The notes under the pieces are model-generated. The model did not search any database and was not told the origin of the DNA. It saw only the letters and a list, made by a program, of their open reading frames with translations. Position numbers and translations under genes: made by a program. 64,000 nucleotides of DNA from Bacillota bacterium (GTDB taxonomy: Bacteria > Bacillota > Clostridia > DSM-8532), in assembly GCA_023411795.1 (NCBI GenBank), contig JAEYOK010000008.1:1-64000 (forward strand), read 5' to 3'. Below, piece after piece: positions 16,980-26,333 of this stretch (the stretch's first letter is position 1; each line of letters starts with the position of its first letter).

Positions 16980-18341
16980 TTAATTTTCACCATTCCTAAC
17001 CATGCCCTGAGCTTCACCGATTAAGTCATATCCATCAGGACAAAGCATTTTTACAGGTATTATCATGCCGCTCTCTAAAGGTTCAGGAGAGGTAAAATAG
17101 ATTATGGGATCTATTTCCGGGGTTTCGGCATAAGTTCTCCCGACGTAGAAAATGCCGTCCTCTGCCACTCCATCGACAATTGTATCATAGATTCTGTCAA
17201 TACGTGAACTATTATATTTTTCAACATTTCCCTTTTGAAGTTCCATTATTTTATCACGACGAGCTTCCTTAATCTTTTTCGGGAGATGCCCTTTCATTTT
17301 ATATGCGGGAGTGCCTTCTTCTTTTGAATAGGCAAATACCCCCAGATGCTCAAACTTACTCTCCTTAACAAAATCGTACAGCTCCATAAAATCTTCCTCA
17401 GCTTCACCCGGGAAACCTGTAATAAGTGATGTCCTCAAAACGATCCCCGGAACTTCACGCCTGATTTTTGCTAGAAGACTATTAATATATTCCTTGTTGC
17501 CACGTCTGCCCATGGCTTTCAAAACTCTGTCCGAAATATGCTGAATGGGTATATCCATGTACTTACATAGCTTAGCGTTGTTTTTCATCTCATTGATCAG
17601 ATTGTCGTCAATCAACTCCGGATAACAGTATAATAGCCTTATACGTTCAATTCCATCAATTTCACTTAGCTCCTTAACCAGTCGAACAAGACTTTTTTCT
17701 CCATAAATATCTGTTCCATAACGTGTAACATCCTGAGCTATCAGTATTATCTCTTTTTTGCCTTTATTAACTAGAAGCCTTGCTTCTCTTAGAATATTCT
17801 CTATTGTCCGGCTTCTGAAATCACCTCTAAGACTTGGTATAATACAGTACGTACAGCGATTGTCACATCCTTCGGCGATTTTTAAATATCCAAACGGCTT
17901 ATTGTCAGTTACCACACGGGTTAATTCCAGATAGTCTACACTATTGGGGGTCTTAGCAAATACCTCCCTCTGCGTGGTTTCATCATTGAGCTTCTTACTG
18001 ATAATTTCAGGAATTTCTCCAATACTACCCGTTCCGACAACCACATCAACCTCGGGTATTTCTTTCAAAATATCCTCTTTATATCGTTCAGCCATACAAC
18101 CTGTAACCATCAGCAACTTGAGATTTCCCTCATCCTTCAAGCGTGCGGCTTCCAGAATAGTCATTATAGCTTCTTCCTTGGCATCGCCTATAAATGCGCA
18201 GGTATTTATAATAATAGCCTCTGCAGTTTTGTGAATTGGTGTAACCTCAAATCCCGCATCCTCTAAGGAACCCAACATTATTTCACTATCAACAAGATTT
18301 TTAGGACATCCCAATGTCACAAGGCCAACTTTTTTCTTCAT
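16980..18341 (-). CDS. rimO: Ribosomal protein S12 methylthiotransferase RimO
   Basis: Radical SAM enzyme that adds a methylthio group to an aspartate of ribosomal protein S12. The 453 residues contain the N-terminal MTTase domain starting VGLVTLGCPKNLVDSEIMLG, the radical SAM cluster EGCDNRCTYCIIPSLRG (Cx3Cx2C) and a C-terminal TRAM domain. CPKNLVDSE and PSLRGDFRSR distinguish RimO from the tRNA enzyme MiaB. Three further cysteines for the second cluster lie in the first 90 residues. It is followed directly by pgsA, a common clostridial order. Confidence 0.95.
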   Translation of the reverse strand: MKKKVGLVTLGCPKNLVDSEIMLGSLEDAGFEVTPIHKTAEAIIINTCAFIGDAKEEAIMTILEAARLKDEGNLKLLMVTGCMAERYKEDILKEIPEVDVVVGTGSIGEIPEIISKKLNDETTQREVFAKTPNSVDYLELTRVVTDNKPFGYLKIAEGCDNRCTYCIIPSLRGDFRSRTIENILREARLLVNKGKKEIILIAQDVTRYGTDIYGEKSLVRLVKELSEIDGIERIRLLYCYPELIDDNLINEMKNNAKLCKYMDIPIQHISDRVLKAMGRRGNKEYINSLLAKIRREVPGIVLRTSLITGFPGEAEEDFMELYDFVKESKFEHLGVFAYSKEEGTPAYKMKGHLPKKIKEARRDKIMELQKGNVEKYNSSRIDRIYDTIVDGVAEDGIFYVGRTYAETPEIDPIIYFTSPEPLESGMIIPVKMLCPDGYDLIGEAQGMVRNGEN

Positions 18342-18383
18342 TCACATAGTCTCCATTAATCGTCTAAAATAAAATTATACAAG

Positions 18384-18496
18384 TTTAGCGGCTATACCTG
18401 CATCGATTTAGCGCTCCGGTCAAACATCCAGTTTTCTAGTCGCGCTCGCTACGCAATCCATGCTTCGCTTTAAATCGTCGCAGGAACGCCGCTTAA
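18384..18496. repeat. Dispersed palindromic repeat, copy 1 (longest)
   Basis: A 113-base element bounded by TTTAGCGGC and GCCGCTTAA, which are inverted copies of each other. Inside, CCTGCATCGATTTAGCG near the left end is matched inversely by CGCTTTAAATCGTCGCAGG near the right end, so the whole element can fold into one long hairpin. Related shorter copies lie at 36372-36443 (opposite orientation) and 42226-42275. It fills the 340-base gap between rimO and the LUD gene together with a terminator. This looks like a MITE- or REP-type non-coding element. Confidence 0.75.
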
Positions 18497-18603
18497 TATC
18501 AATTTACAAACATTTATATTTGCATAGTAAATGATTTACAATCTATCGTATATTTATTTGTATTCATAATATAACATAAACGATTATTGTGGTCTAGCCA
18601 TGT

Positions 18604-18631
18604 AAAAAGGCGGAAGATTTTATCTTCCGCC
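18604..18631 (-). terminator. Terminator after the LUD-domain gene
   Basis: Perfect ten-base stem GGCGGAAGAT/ATCTTCCGCC, followed on the minus strand by five T. Confidence 0.8.
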
Positions 18632-18680
18632 TGAATTATAACTTTTTATTTTTAAAATAACACTAAGAGCAATCCCTATT

Positions 18681-19322
18681 CTAATATCCTAGGCTTTCTC
18701 CAACCAATATTACTTTAATACGGTCTTTTTGCCTCTGATGACCCAAAACAGTATAGGAACAGCAAATCCGTCCTTCTGATTTGCAGTCCACACAATACCC
18801 TGTCTTAGTACACGGGGTTTTGGTATCAAGCCTTATTGAGTTGGCAGGAGCAGCTACTCTTCTGACTCTTTCCACGGCCTCATTAACATCTTTGACAATT
18901 TTGTTGATTCCTGCAATCACTATGACACTTTTAGGTCCATAAATCATTGCAGCTACACGGTTCCCTCTGCCGTCGACATTGTAAAGTTCTCCGGCTTCGG
19001 TAATTGCATTGGTACTTGTCAAATAGGTGTCGGTCGCAAATGATTTTATGAATATGTCCTCTATCTGATTCTGCGACAAACCATCCATATACCTGTCTAA
19101 GAAGCTATAGCGCCCTGACCGCAGATGCTCAATAACACCGGTTTCAAATAAGGTCATAGAGCCTCCGACAGATACCAGTTCGCCCTCTTTCATAAGATCG
19201 GCTACCATGGGGACAACTTGCTCTTTTTTTTGCACATAAAATGCCATCATATTGTTCTTAGCAAGATTCTCCATGGTTCTTGCTGCTTGTTTTTTATGAA
19301 CTTCCATAATATTTTTATCCAT
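18681..19322 (-). CDS. LUD-domain protein (LutC/YkgG-like)
   Basis: A 213-residue LUD-domain protein of the kind related to the lactate-utilisation subunits LutB/LutC. Features are an N-terminal helical region, SVGGSMTLFETGVIEHLR, SNAITEAGELYNVDGRGNRVA and a cysteine cluster near the C-terminus (CTKTGYCVDCKSEGRICC), which may bind metal or an Fe-S cluster. In Clostridia such stand-alone proteins are common and their substrate is not established. It starts 63 bases after serA on the same strand, behind AGGAGG, and ends with a terminator, so it is probably the second gene of the glycine-riboswitch transcript. Confidence 0.82.
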   Translation of the reverse strand: MDKNIMEVHKKQAARTMENLAKNNMMAFYVQKKEQVVPMVADLMKEGELVSVGGSMTLFETGVIEHLRSGRYSFLDRYMDGLSQNQIEDIFIKSFATDTYLTSTNAITEAGELYNVDGRGNRVAAMIYGPKSVIVIAGINKIVKDVNEAVERVRRVAAPANSIRLDTKTPCTKTGYCVDCKSEGRICCSYTVLGHQRQKDRIKVILVGESLGY

Positions 19323-19385
19323 GGCTATCCTCCTAAAAATTTTATGCTATACTACTTAACAAAAATGTTTAAAGGTATTTCCGGC

Positions 19386-20993
19386 TCAATTAAAACTAAA
19401 CTTGGAAACCTTCAAAATTCCTTCCATACTCCTGAGTTTTTCAAGAAGCTCGGACGATACATCACTATCGACACTGACAAATGAAACCGCCTTATTTGAC
19501 TTGGTGCTTCTGCTCCACTGCATAGCGGCAATATTAATATTGTTCTGTCCAAGAAGAGTTCCTACCTTACCTATAATACCGGGAACATCCATATTCTGAA
19601 GTGCAACTACATGCTTGGTAGGCTCGAAATCCAAAGTATAGCCAAAGAAATCTACTATGCGTATTGTGTCTACGGCAAATACCGTACCCGAAACAGAAAT
19701 AGCATTACTCTTTCTGTAGAACTTAACAGTTATAAGATTTGTGTATTTCTCCAGTTGACTTGATTTGCTCTCAACAAGCTCAACACCCATTTCTGCAAGC
19801 TTATACTGAGCGTTTACATAATTAACCTCAGCATCGCTGACAACAGACATAAAGCCTTTTATGATTGCCAGTGTAATCGGCTTTGTAGGCTTATCTACTA
19901 AATCGCCACTGTAAGTTATCTCTATTTTATTTACTCTTTCCTGCTCGGCCTGATAGTATATTGCTCCTAATTTTTCGCCAATGCTGATATAAGGCTTCAA
20001 TTCGTTTAAATCTCCCGAAATCGGAGGCATATTTACAGCCGCTACCAGTTCTCCATTTAATACAGCCTCAACATTCTTAGCAACTCCCAGTGAGCAATTT
20101 AAATTAGCTTCCTTTGTGGATGCGCCAAGATGGGGTGTCATAATAACCTGATCTAAATCAAGCAGAGGATTCCAGTAATCCTGATCCTCCGGTGCCTTGG
20201 TGAAATTAGGTTCAACCTCCTGAACGTCAAGAGCCGCTCCGGCAACATGACCAGACACAATTGCGTCATAAAGAGCTTTTTCGTCAATCATACCACCGCG
20301 GGCAACATTTACTATACGGACACCTTTTTTACATAAAGCAAGCTCACGGGCACCGATAATATTTTTGCTCTCAGGGGTCTTGGGAATATGTATAGTAATC
20401 AGATCGGATACTTTAATCAAATCATCAATGTTCTCGACCCTTGTTATTCCAAGGCTATTAACACGCTCATCGGTAATGTAGGGATCATATCCGACAACCT
20501 TCATACCTGCACCAACAAGCTTCTTCGCAACAACAGAGCCAATCTTGCCAAGACCGATAATACCAGCGGTTTTGCCATCAAGCTCTTCACCGACAAACTT
20601 GTTTCTTCTAAAATCCTTATTCTTAGCCGCATGATATGCTTGAGCCACATTTCTAAATACGGCATATACCAGCGCTACGCTCATTTCGGCAGCAGCCATA
20701 GTATTGCCGTCAGGAGTATTAACTACTGTAATACCTCTTTTTGTACATTCCTGTACATCAATATTATCAACGCCATTGCCAGCACGACCGGCAACCTTCA
20801 GATTTGTCGCTTTTGAAAGCACTTCCCCTTTTACCTTTGTGGCGCTTCTAACAATTATTGCGTCATATTGATCAATAATCTTAACAAGTTCTTCAGGAGA
20901 AATTCCGAATGGGGTATCAACTTCGAATCCCTTGCTTTTTAAATAGTCAATTCCATTTGATGCCATCTTGTCTGTCACTATAATTTTTGCCAT
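19386..20993 (-). CDS. serA: D-3-phosphoglycerate dehydrogenase
   Basis: Oxidises 3-phosphoglycerate to 3-phosphohydroxypyruvate, the first step of serine and hence glycine synthesis. The 535 residues are the long form: a substrate domain, an NAD domain with GIIGLGKIGSVVAKKL (about 140-155), catalytic residues around VNVARGGMIDEKAL and MTPHLGAST, then an intervening domain and a C-terminal ACT domain (from about 460) for amino-acid feedback. AGGAGG precedes the start. The leader holds a tandem glycine riboswitch and a terminator, so both the enzyme (ACT) and the mRNA may respond to pathway end products. Confidence 0.97.
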   Translation of the reverse strand: MAKIIVTDKMASNGIDYLKSKGFEVDTPFGISPEELVKIIDQYDAIIVRSATKVKGEVLSKATNLKVAGRAGNGVDNIDVQECTKRGITVVNTPDGNTMAAAEMSVALVYAVFRNVAQAYHAAKNKDFRRNKFVGEELDGKTAGIIGLGKIGSVVAKKLVGAGMKVVGYDPYITDERVNSLGITRVENIDDLIKVSDLITIHIPKTPESKNIIGARELALCKKGVRIVNVARGGMIDEKALYDAIVSGHVAGAALDVQEVEPNFTKAPEDQDYWNPLLDLDQVIMTPHLGASTKEANLNCSLGVAKNVEAVLNGELVAAVNMPPISGDLNELKPYISIGEKLGAIYYQAEQERVNKIEITYSGDLVDKPTKPITLAIIKGFMSVVSDAEVNYVNAQYKLAEMGVELVESKSSQLEKYTNLITVKFYRKSNAISVSGTVFAVDTIRIVDFFGYTLDFEPTKHVVALQNMDVPGIIGKVGTLLGQNNINIAAMQWSRSTKSNKAVSFVSVDSDVSSELLEKLRSMEGILKVSKFSFN

Positions 20994-21080
20994 TGTCCAA
21001 CCTCCTAAAATTATTTCAATACAATCTGTTTATCTGATATGTCTTTTGCACTTAGGTCGCGTGTATTAATTCTTAGTACT

Positions 21081-21108
21081 AAAAAAGTCAAACCTGAATG
21101 TTTGACTT
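21081..21108 (-). terminator. Riboswitch terminator ahead of serA
   Basis: Minus-strand stem AAGTCAAAC/GTTTGACTT with a six-base loop, followed by six T. It lies between the glycine aptamers and the serA start, and is the likely expression platform. Confidence 0.8.
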
Positions 21109-21164
21109 CTCCGGAGCCCTTTAAATAATGAAGCAAGAGCATGATCTCCCATGCTTTTATTTAT

Positions 21165-21322
21165 AGCTCTGTCCTTTTGCCTGAGAGAGTCATCCGTTAT
21201 TGGATTTGCCCCTTCGGCGCCTTTATAGGTCTCTCCAGAGATTCGTCCGGCTTAGGTCTTTTTTACCTGAGAGCTTTACTCCTTCGGTGTGCTTAATTAG
21301 CCACTCTCCCTAAGCCTTCATC
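21165..21322 (-). ncRNA. Tandem glycine riboswitch controlling serA
   Basis: Read on the minus strand, two glycine aptamers lie in series. Aptamer 1 has GGGAGAGT, then CACCGAAGGAGTAAAG and CTCTCAGGTAAAAAAGACC. Aptamer 2 has CTCTGGAGAGACC, then GCGCCGAAGGGGCAAATCC and finally CTCTCAGGCAAAAGGACAG. These are the conserved cores of the gcvT-type element. A hairpin AGCATG/CATGCT and then a terminator follow before serA. The sequence does not show whether glycine turns the gene on or off; feedback logic for serA would predict off. Confidence 0.93.
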
Positions 21323-21347
21323 CGGGTTATATTCAACTATTAAAAAC

Positions 21348-21376
21348 ATGATAACTCTTTAGTATACTAAAGTCAA
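21348..21376 (-). promoter_or_regulatory. serA promoter with a 16-bp palindromic operator
   Basis: Minus-strand -35 TTGACT (21371-21376) and -10 TATCAT (21348-21353) are 17 bases apart. The spacer is largely filled by the perfect palindrome CTTTAGTATACTAAAG (21357-21372), a likely repressor site. Transcription would start near 21341, about 20 bases before the first aptamer. Confidence 0.65.
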
Positions 21377-21451
21377 GTGAGGTTTTGATATTTATTTAAC
21401 AAATTAGAAACAAGAGGAAAAGCCTGGCGCCAGGTGCAAGATTTCACAAAA

Positions 21452-22531
21452 TTATTCTGCTCCAAAAAGTGCATTTACAAACTCAGACGGATTAAATGGC
21501 TGCAAATCATCCATTTGCTCACCCACGCCTATGAACTTAACCGGAATATCAAGCTCTGACTTAATGGATACTATAATGCCACCCTTAGCCGTACCGTCCA
21601 GCTTGGTAAGAATAAGCCCCGACAGCTCGGATACCTCAGAGAAGGTCTTAGCCTGAGAAACAGCATTTTGACCGGTCGTCGCATCTAAAACCAACAGAGT
21701 TTCAACATCGGCTCCCGGAAGCTCCCTTCCTATAATACGGAAAATCTTCTTAAGCTCCTCCATAAGATTCTTCTTAGTATGAAGCCTTCCGGCGGTATCA
21801 CAGATTAATACATCTGAGCCTTTTGATTTACAATGACTCACAGCATCAAAAATAACAGCCGATGGATCAGAGCCTTCCGAATGCTTTACAAGGTCAACTC
21901 CCGCTCTGTTTGTCCATATTTCTAACTGATCTATGGCTGCTGCCCTGAAGGTATCGGCGGCGGCTACAGTGACTTTCTTCCCCTGTGATTTAAGATAGTG
22001 AGCTATTTTGCCAATGGAAGTTGTCTTTCCGACTCCGTTAACCCCGATAATTACTATAACCGAAGGTTTTGTGGAAAGCTTTAAATCAGTGTTTTCATCT
22101 GTTAGTTTTGCAGCGATTATATTCTTTATTGCCTTACGAACACCTTCAGTGTCAGTAATTTTTTCGCTCTTAACCTTCTCTCTGAGCTCCGATATTATTT
22201 TGAGAGATGTTTCCATTCCCATGTCAGCAGTAATTAATATCTCTTCAAGCTCCTCAAAGAGTTCCTCATCGACCTTTCCAAAGGAAACCAAAACTTGATC
22301 AATTCGATGAGTTATTGATTCCCTAGTCTTTTTAAGCCCATCTTTCAGTCTGCCAAAAAAACCAACCTTAGTCTTTTCGGAAGCTATCTCCTCTGGTTGA
22401 ACCATCATCTCGGGTTCTTCTATCTCATTATTAGATGTTTCCTCTACTTTTACATCTGCATTATCATCTACTACATCTTCTTTTTCAGTAGTCTTTTTAC
22501 TACCCCAATTGAACCATTTATTCTTTGCCAT
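21452..22531 (-). CDS. ftsY: Signal recognition particle receptor FtsY
   Basis: GTPase that docks the signal recognition particle and ribosome at the membrane. An acidic N-terminal segment is followed by the NG domain with GVNGVGKTTSIGKIA, DTFRAAAIDQL, DTAGRLHTKKNL and LTKLDGTAKGG. ATG 22531 is chosen because AAAGGG lies eight bases upstream and gives 359 residues starting MAKNKWFNW; an in-frame ATG at 22558 overlaps the smc stop (TAATG) and would add nine residues. The smc-ftsY order is typical of Firmicutes; ffh and ylxM are absent here. Confidence 0.97.
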   Translation of the reverse strand: MAKNKWFNWGSKKTTEKEDVVDDNADVKVEETSNNEIEEPEMMVQPEEIASEKTKVGFFGRLKDGLKKTRESITHRIDQVLVSFGKVDEELFEELEEILITADMGMETSLKIISELREKVKSEKITDTEGVRKAIKNIIAAKLTDENTDLKLSTKPSVIVIIGVNGVGKTTSIGKIAHYLKSQGKKVTVAAADTFRAAAIDQLEIWTNRAGVDLVKHSEGSDPSAVIFDAVSHCKSKGSDVLICDTAGRLHTKKNLMEELKKIFRIIGRELPGADVETLLVLDATTGQNAVSQAKTFSEVSELSGLILTKLDGTAKGGIIVSIKSELDIPVKFIGVGEQMDDLQPFNPSEFVNALFGAE

Positions 22532-22557
22532 ACCATTTACCCTTTCATGCTCCTTCA

Positions 22558-25500
22558 TTACCCGGCGTTTACTATACCATCGTCCATACGCATGGACACA
22601 ACCTTTGAAACCCCATGTTCCTCCATTGTAACTCCATAGAGAATATCAGCAGATTCCATTGTTCCCTTTCTGTGGGTTATTAAAATAAATTGCAACCTAT
22701 CGGTATAACGTTTTAAGTAATCAGCAAATTTATAAACATTGACATCATCCAGTGAAGCCTCTATCTCATCGAGTATATAGAAAGGTGCTGGCCGCATTCT
22801 CAAAATCGCAAAAATCAATGCTATCGCAACCATAGCCCTTTCACCGCCTGATAAAAGCATCATATTCTGAAGCTTTTTCCCCGGTGGTTGAACAATAATA
22901 TCAATATTGCTTTCCAACACATTTTCGGTGTCGACTATCTGAACCTCGCCATAACCGCCCTCAAACAGTTCTTTGAAAACGGTACTAAAATTCTTATTAA
23001 TTAACTCAAACTGTTCCACAAACTGCTTCTTCATCACATGGGTTATGTCCTGAATCACACGCCTAAGCTTCTCTTCAGCTTGAACCAGGTCATCATGCTG
23101 AACCTTCATAAAACCATAGCGTTCCTTTGTCTTCGAGTAATCCTCAATAGCAGCAACATTAACAGGTCCAAGTTCTCTTATCTCAGACTTAATCTCATTA
23201 ATTCTATTCTGCGTTGTTCTGGCATTGCTAATCTCGCATTTTATTTCCAGAGCATTGCCATATGTCAAGCCATACTCATCCCAAAGTCTATTCTGGAAGG
23301 TTTCTAGCTCGCTCTCCATCTTTGCTTTTTTAGCTTCAAGGCGTCCTTGGCCCTCCTGTAGAGTGAGAATGGTACTGTTATGCTCGGTGACCCTGTCAAG
23401 CATACCCGATAGTTCTTCTTCTAACACTCTTCTTTCTTCCGAAATACCTTCGGCCTTAAACTCACGACCTGTCTTTTCTTCTTTTAGGCCTAGATTGATT
23501 TTTATAATTCCCTGAATCTCAGCTTGCAACTCACTTATACGTAAAATGTTTCGTTTTTTCTCTTCTTCACGTTTCGCCAGACTGGCAGTTATGCTGTTTT
23601 TCTCCTGGTTTAGAAGTACTATTTGTTCTTCTACGCTTTGTTTACTCTCAATAATGGAATTAACCGAAACCCTGTAATCGTTAATATCTATATGTAATTC
23701 GTCCCTCTTAGCCTGTTCGTCTTTATTCTTGGTCTGATGGGACAGAATTTTTTCTTTTAAGACTCCGATTTCATCTTCTATGGCCTTTACTTGTAAAGCT
23801 TCTTTATCGCTCTCTTCCTTAACCTCTTTAATCTGTCTATCTATTTCAATGTCTTGTTGTTTCATTAACTCCATACGTGCCGTTATTTTACGCATATTCT
23901 CCATTATTCCGGCAACATGGCTCTCATCCCTTAATCTGACCAATTCCAAGTCAGACAGAGCTTTCTGTTCTTTCTCATATGATGCATTTATTTCGGATAA
24001 AGCAGTTTCAACAGCGCGAATTTTATTATTTATATTTCGCTGCTCGGCTTCCATTTCTTTCAGCTCTTCTTCAAGTTCCTTTATAACGCGGTTTCGGCCT
24101 ATAATACTCGATACTTTACTTCCCGTACTTCCCCCTGTCATAGACCCGCCTGTATTAATAAGCTCACCATCCAGAGTAACTATACGGAATGAGTAATCGA
24201 ACTGTCTGGCCATATGAATACCCGAATCCATATTATCCACAACTACAGTTCTTCCCAACAGGTTTAAAATAATACCTGTGAACTGATCATCACACCTAAC
24301 CTTATCCGAAGCAATTCCTTCAAAACCCGGCATACCCTGAATTTTAGCAATTTGCACCGGCTCCAGTGTACGGGATTTAACTGATGTTTTGGGAAGGAAT
24401 GTGGCTCTTCCGAGATGATTCTGCTTTAGATATTCAATAGCTCTCTTCGCAGCAAACTCATCATCAGTGACAACATTTTGCAGCGCTCCGCCCAGAGATA
24501 CTTCAACAGCGGTTTCGTATCGTTCTTCCACAGTTATCAGCTGGGCTACGGGACCATGTATACCTTGTCCGAATTGCTTGTTTTCAATACACGCTTGTTT
24601 TATAGCTTTTACACTATGGCTATATCCTTCCATGCTCGCTTCCATATCTGAAAGCACTTTATGGCGTGACTCGATAGCATGAATTCTGCGATTTACATCT
24701 TCCTGCTTTTTCTTTTGATCCTGAAGTGTGTTTTTTGTTTCAGATCTTTTCGCCTCAAGTTCACAGAGGATGTTTTTTGAAACTGTTATTTCTTCTCTAG
24801 TTTTTCTAAGCGAATAGTCCAGATCTTCTTTTTTCATTCTTTCCCGGTCTGTTTCTACAGTCGATTGACGGATATCATCTAACAGCCTGGATTTCAGTTG
24901 TCTAAAGTTGTCAGTATCATTCTTCAAATTGTTAAAACGTATTTTAGAGTCGGAGAGAATATCCTGCTTATCCATAACGGCTTGCTTGGCTTCTTCAACC
25001 AATCTTTCCCCTTCATCAAGGCGCGCTACAATACTGGCAAGAGTTTCCTCAGCTTGAGCGAGCATCTGTCCAAAATGTTCCCTATCACGGTCCATCTGAA
25101 CAATACGCTTTTTCTTTTTTTCAATGTCGGCTTCAAGCTCTGACATACGGGCTTTTATTGACTCGATATCATTACCGAAATTACTATTATTAGAAGCAAG
25201 ATGATTGATTTTCTCCTCGCAAAGCCTTATATGACCCTCATTTTTCTCAATATTAGTATCAAGTGTATGGATTGAACTTCTAAGTTCATCCAGCTCGGAT
25301 TTTAACAGTTCGAGGCGTTCATTTTTACTTCTATTCTTGTTTTTAATATTCTCAATTCTACGATTTTCTTCATCTATTTGTGCTTTTATTTCCTGAGATT
25401 GACTATCAACTTCCTCAAGCTTGATTTTTAGCTTATCAATGGTATCTAAAAAAAGGCTTACTTCAATCCCCTTAAGCTCATTACTCAAATCTATGTAACG

Positions 25501-26139
25501 TCTGGCACACTCTGCCTGGCGGGCTAGAGGTTCCAGCTGGCTTTCAAGCTCGACTAAAATATCTCCGATTCGAACTAAATTCTGCCGTGTGTTTTCAAGC
25601 TTTTTTTCTGCTTCTTTTCTTCTGGCTTTATATTTTGTGATTCCGGCAGCCTCTTCAAAAACCAAACGACGTTCCTCTGACCTGGTGCTTAATATTTCAT
25701 CAATACGCCCCTGGCCTATGATAGAATATCCTTCACGACCTACGCCGGTATTCATAAAAAGCTCCTGGATATCCTTTAAACGGCACTGAGTCTTGTTCAA
25801 TAAATATTCACTTTCACCGGAACGATACATACGACGTGATACAGTAACTTCTGTAAAATCAACAGGAAGCATTCGATCGGAATTATCAAATGTAATGGTC
25901 ACAGCTGCAAACCCAACAGGCTTTCTATGCTGGGTTCCCGCAAAAATGACATCCTCCATTTTAGAGCCTCGAAGAGTCTTAGCGCTCTGTTCTCCTAATA
26001 CCCATCTTACGGCATCGGCAATGTTGCTCTTGCCGCTTCCATTAGGCCCGACAACAGAGGTTTGCCCTTTATCAAAATGTAATACTATTCTATCGGCAAA
26101 GGATTTAAAACCTTGTATCTCCAGAGTTTTTAGATACAA
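22558..26139 (-). CDS. smc: Chromosome segregation protein SMC
   Basis: Chromosome condensation ATPase. From the chosen TTG the protein has 1193 residues, the normal length. It has Walker A VGPNGSGKSN near the N-terminus, two long coiled-coil arms, a hinge at about 500-670 (VSLGGALQNVV, TGGSMTGGSTG), and the C-terminal signature LLSGGERAMVAIALIFAI with Walker B FYILDEIEASLD. TTG 26139 is preferred because GAGGTG is seven bases upstream and the protein then begins (M)YLKTLEIQGFKSFAD, as in the family; an upstream TTG at 26154 lacks a site. It runs into ftsY. rnc is not upstream. Confidence 0.97.
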   Translation of the reverse strand: MYLKTLEIQGFKSFADRIVLHFDKGQTSVVGPNGSGKSNIADAVRWVLGEQSAKTLRGSKMEDVIFAGTQHRKPVGFAAVTITFDNSDRMLPVDFTEVTVSRRMYRSGESEYLLNKTQCRLKDIQELFMNTGVGREGYSIIGQGRIDEILSTRSEERRLVFEEAAGITKYKARRKEAEKKLENTRQNLVRIGDILVELESQLEPLARQAECARRYIDLSNELKGIEVSLFLDTIDKLKIKLEEVDSQSQEIKAQIDEENRRIENIKNKNRSKNERLELLKSELDELRSSIHTLDTNIEKNEGHIRLCEEKINHLASNNSNFGNDIESIKARMSELEADIEKKKKRIVQMDRDREHFGQMLAQAEETLASIVARLDEGERLVEEAKQAVMDKQDILSDSKIRFNNLKNDTDNFRQLKSRLLDDIRQSTVETDRERMKKEDLDYSLRKTREEITVSKNILCELEAKRSETKNTLQDQKKKQEDVNRRIHAIESRHKVLSDMEASMEGYSHSVKAIKQACIENKQFGQGIHGPVAQLITVEERYETAVEVSLGGALQNVVTDDEFAAKRAIEYLKQNHLGRATFLPKTSVKSRTLEPVQIAKIQGMPGFEGIASDKVRCDDQFTGIILNLLGRTVVVDNMDSGIHMARQFDYSFRIVTLDGELINTGGSMTGGSTGSKVSSIIGRNRVIKELEEELKEMEAEQRNINNKIRAVETALSEINASYEKEQKALSDLELVRLRDESHVAGIMENMRKITARMELMKQQDIEIDRQIKEVKEESDKEALQVKAIEDEIGVLKEKILSHQTKNKDEQAKRDELHIDINDYRVSVNSIIESKQSVEEQIVLLNQEKNSITASLAKREEEKKRNILRISELQAEIQGIIKINLGLKEEKTGREFKAEGISEERRVLEEELSGMLDRVTEHNSTILTLQEGQGRLEAKKAKMESELETFQNRLWDEYGLTYGNALEIKCEISNARTTQNRINEIKSEIRELGPVNVAAIEDYSKTKERYGFMKVQHDDLVQAEEKLRRVIQDITHVMKKQFVEQFELINKNFSTVFKELFEGGYGEVQIVDTENVLESNIDIIVQPPGKKLQNMMLLSGGERAMVAIALIFAILRMRPAPFYILDEIEASLDDVNVYKFADYLKRYTDRLQFILITHRKGTMESADILYGVTMEEHGVSKVVSMRMDDGIVNAG

Positions 26140-26333
26140 ATCAAAGCACCTCAAGTCAATGTTTTGAGTAATATTCCGAAGCTTAGCAGATAGTCTTGGT
26201 TATACCAAGACCTTTGCCTTATTATCAGAACAAGCAGTAATATCCTCAACTTGTTTATTCAAATACCCAATGGGTATTGTATCATATTTTTATACAGAAC
26301 AGAATAATTAGAGCAAAAACACTATACCTTAAG

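Noticed and set aside
21423..21434. CCTGGCGCCAGG palindrome after ftsY
   Set aside because: Perfect but short, with only a weak T stretch beyond; it may aid termination, but one copy is too little to call an element.
20994..21451. T-box leader for serA
   Set aside because: No specifier stem or conserved T-box sequence; the aptamer cores match the glycine riboswitch instead.
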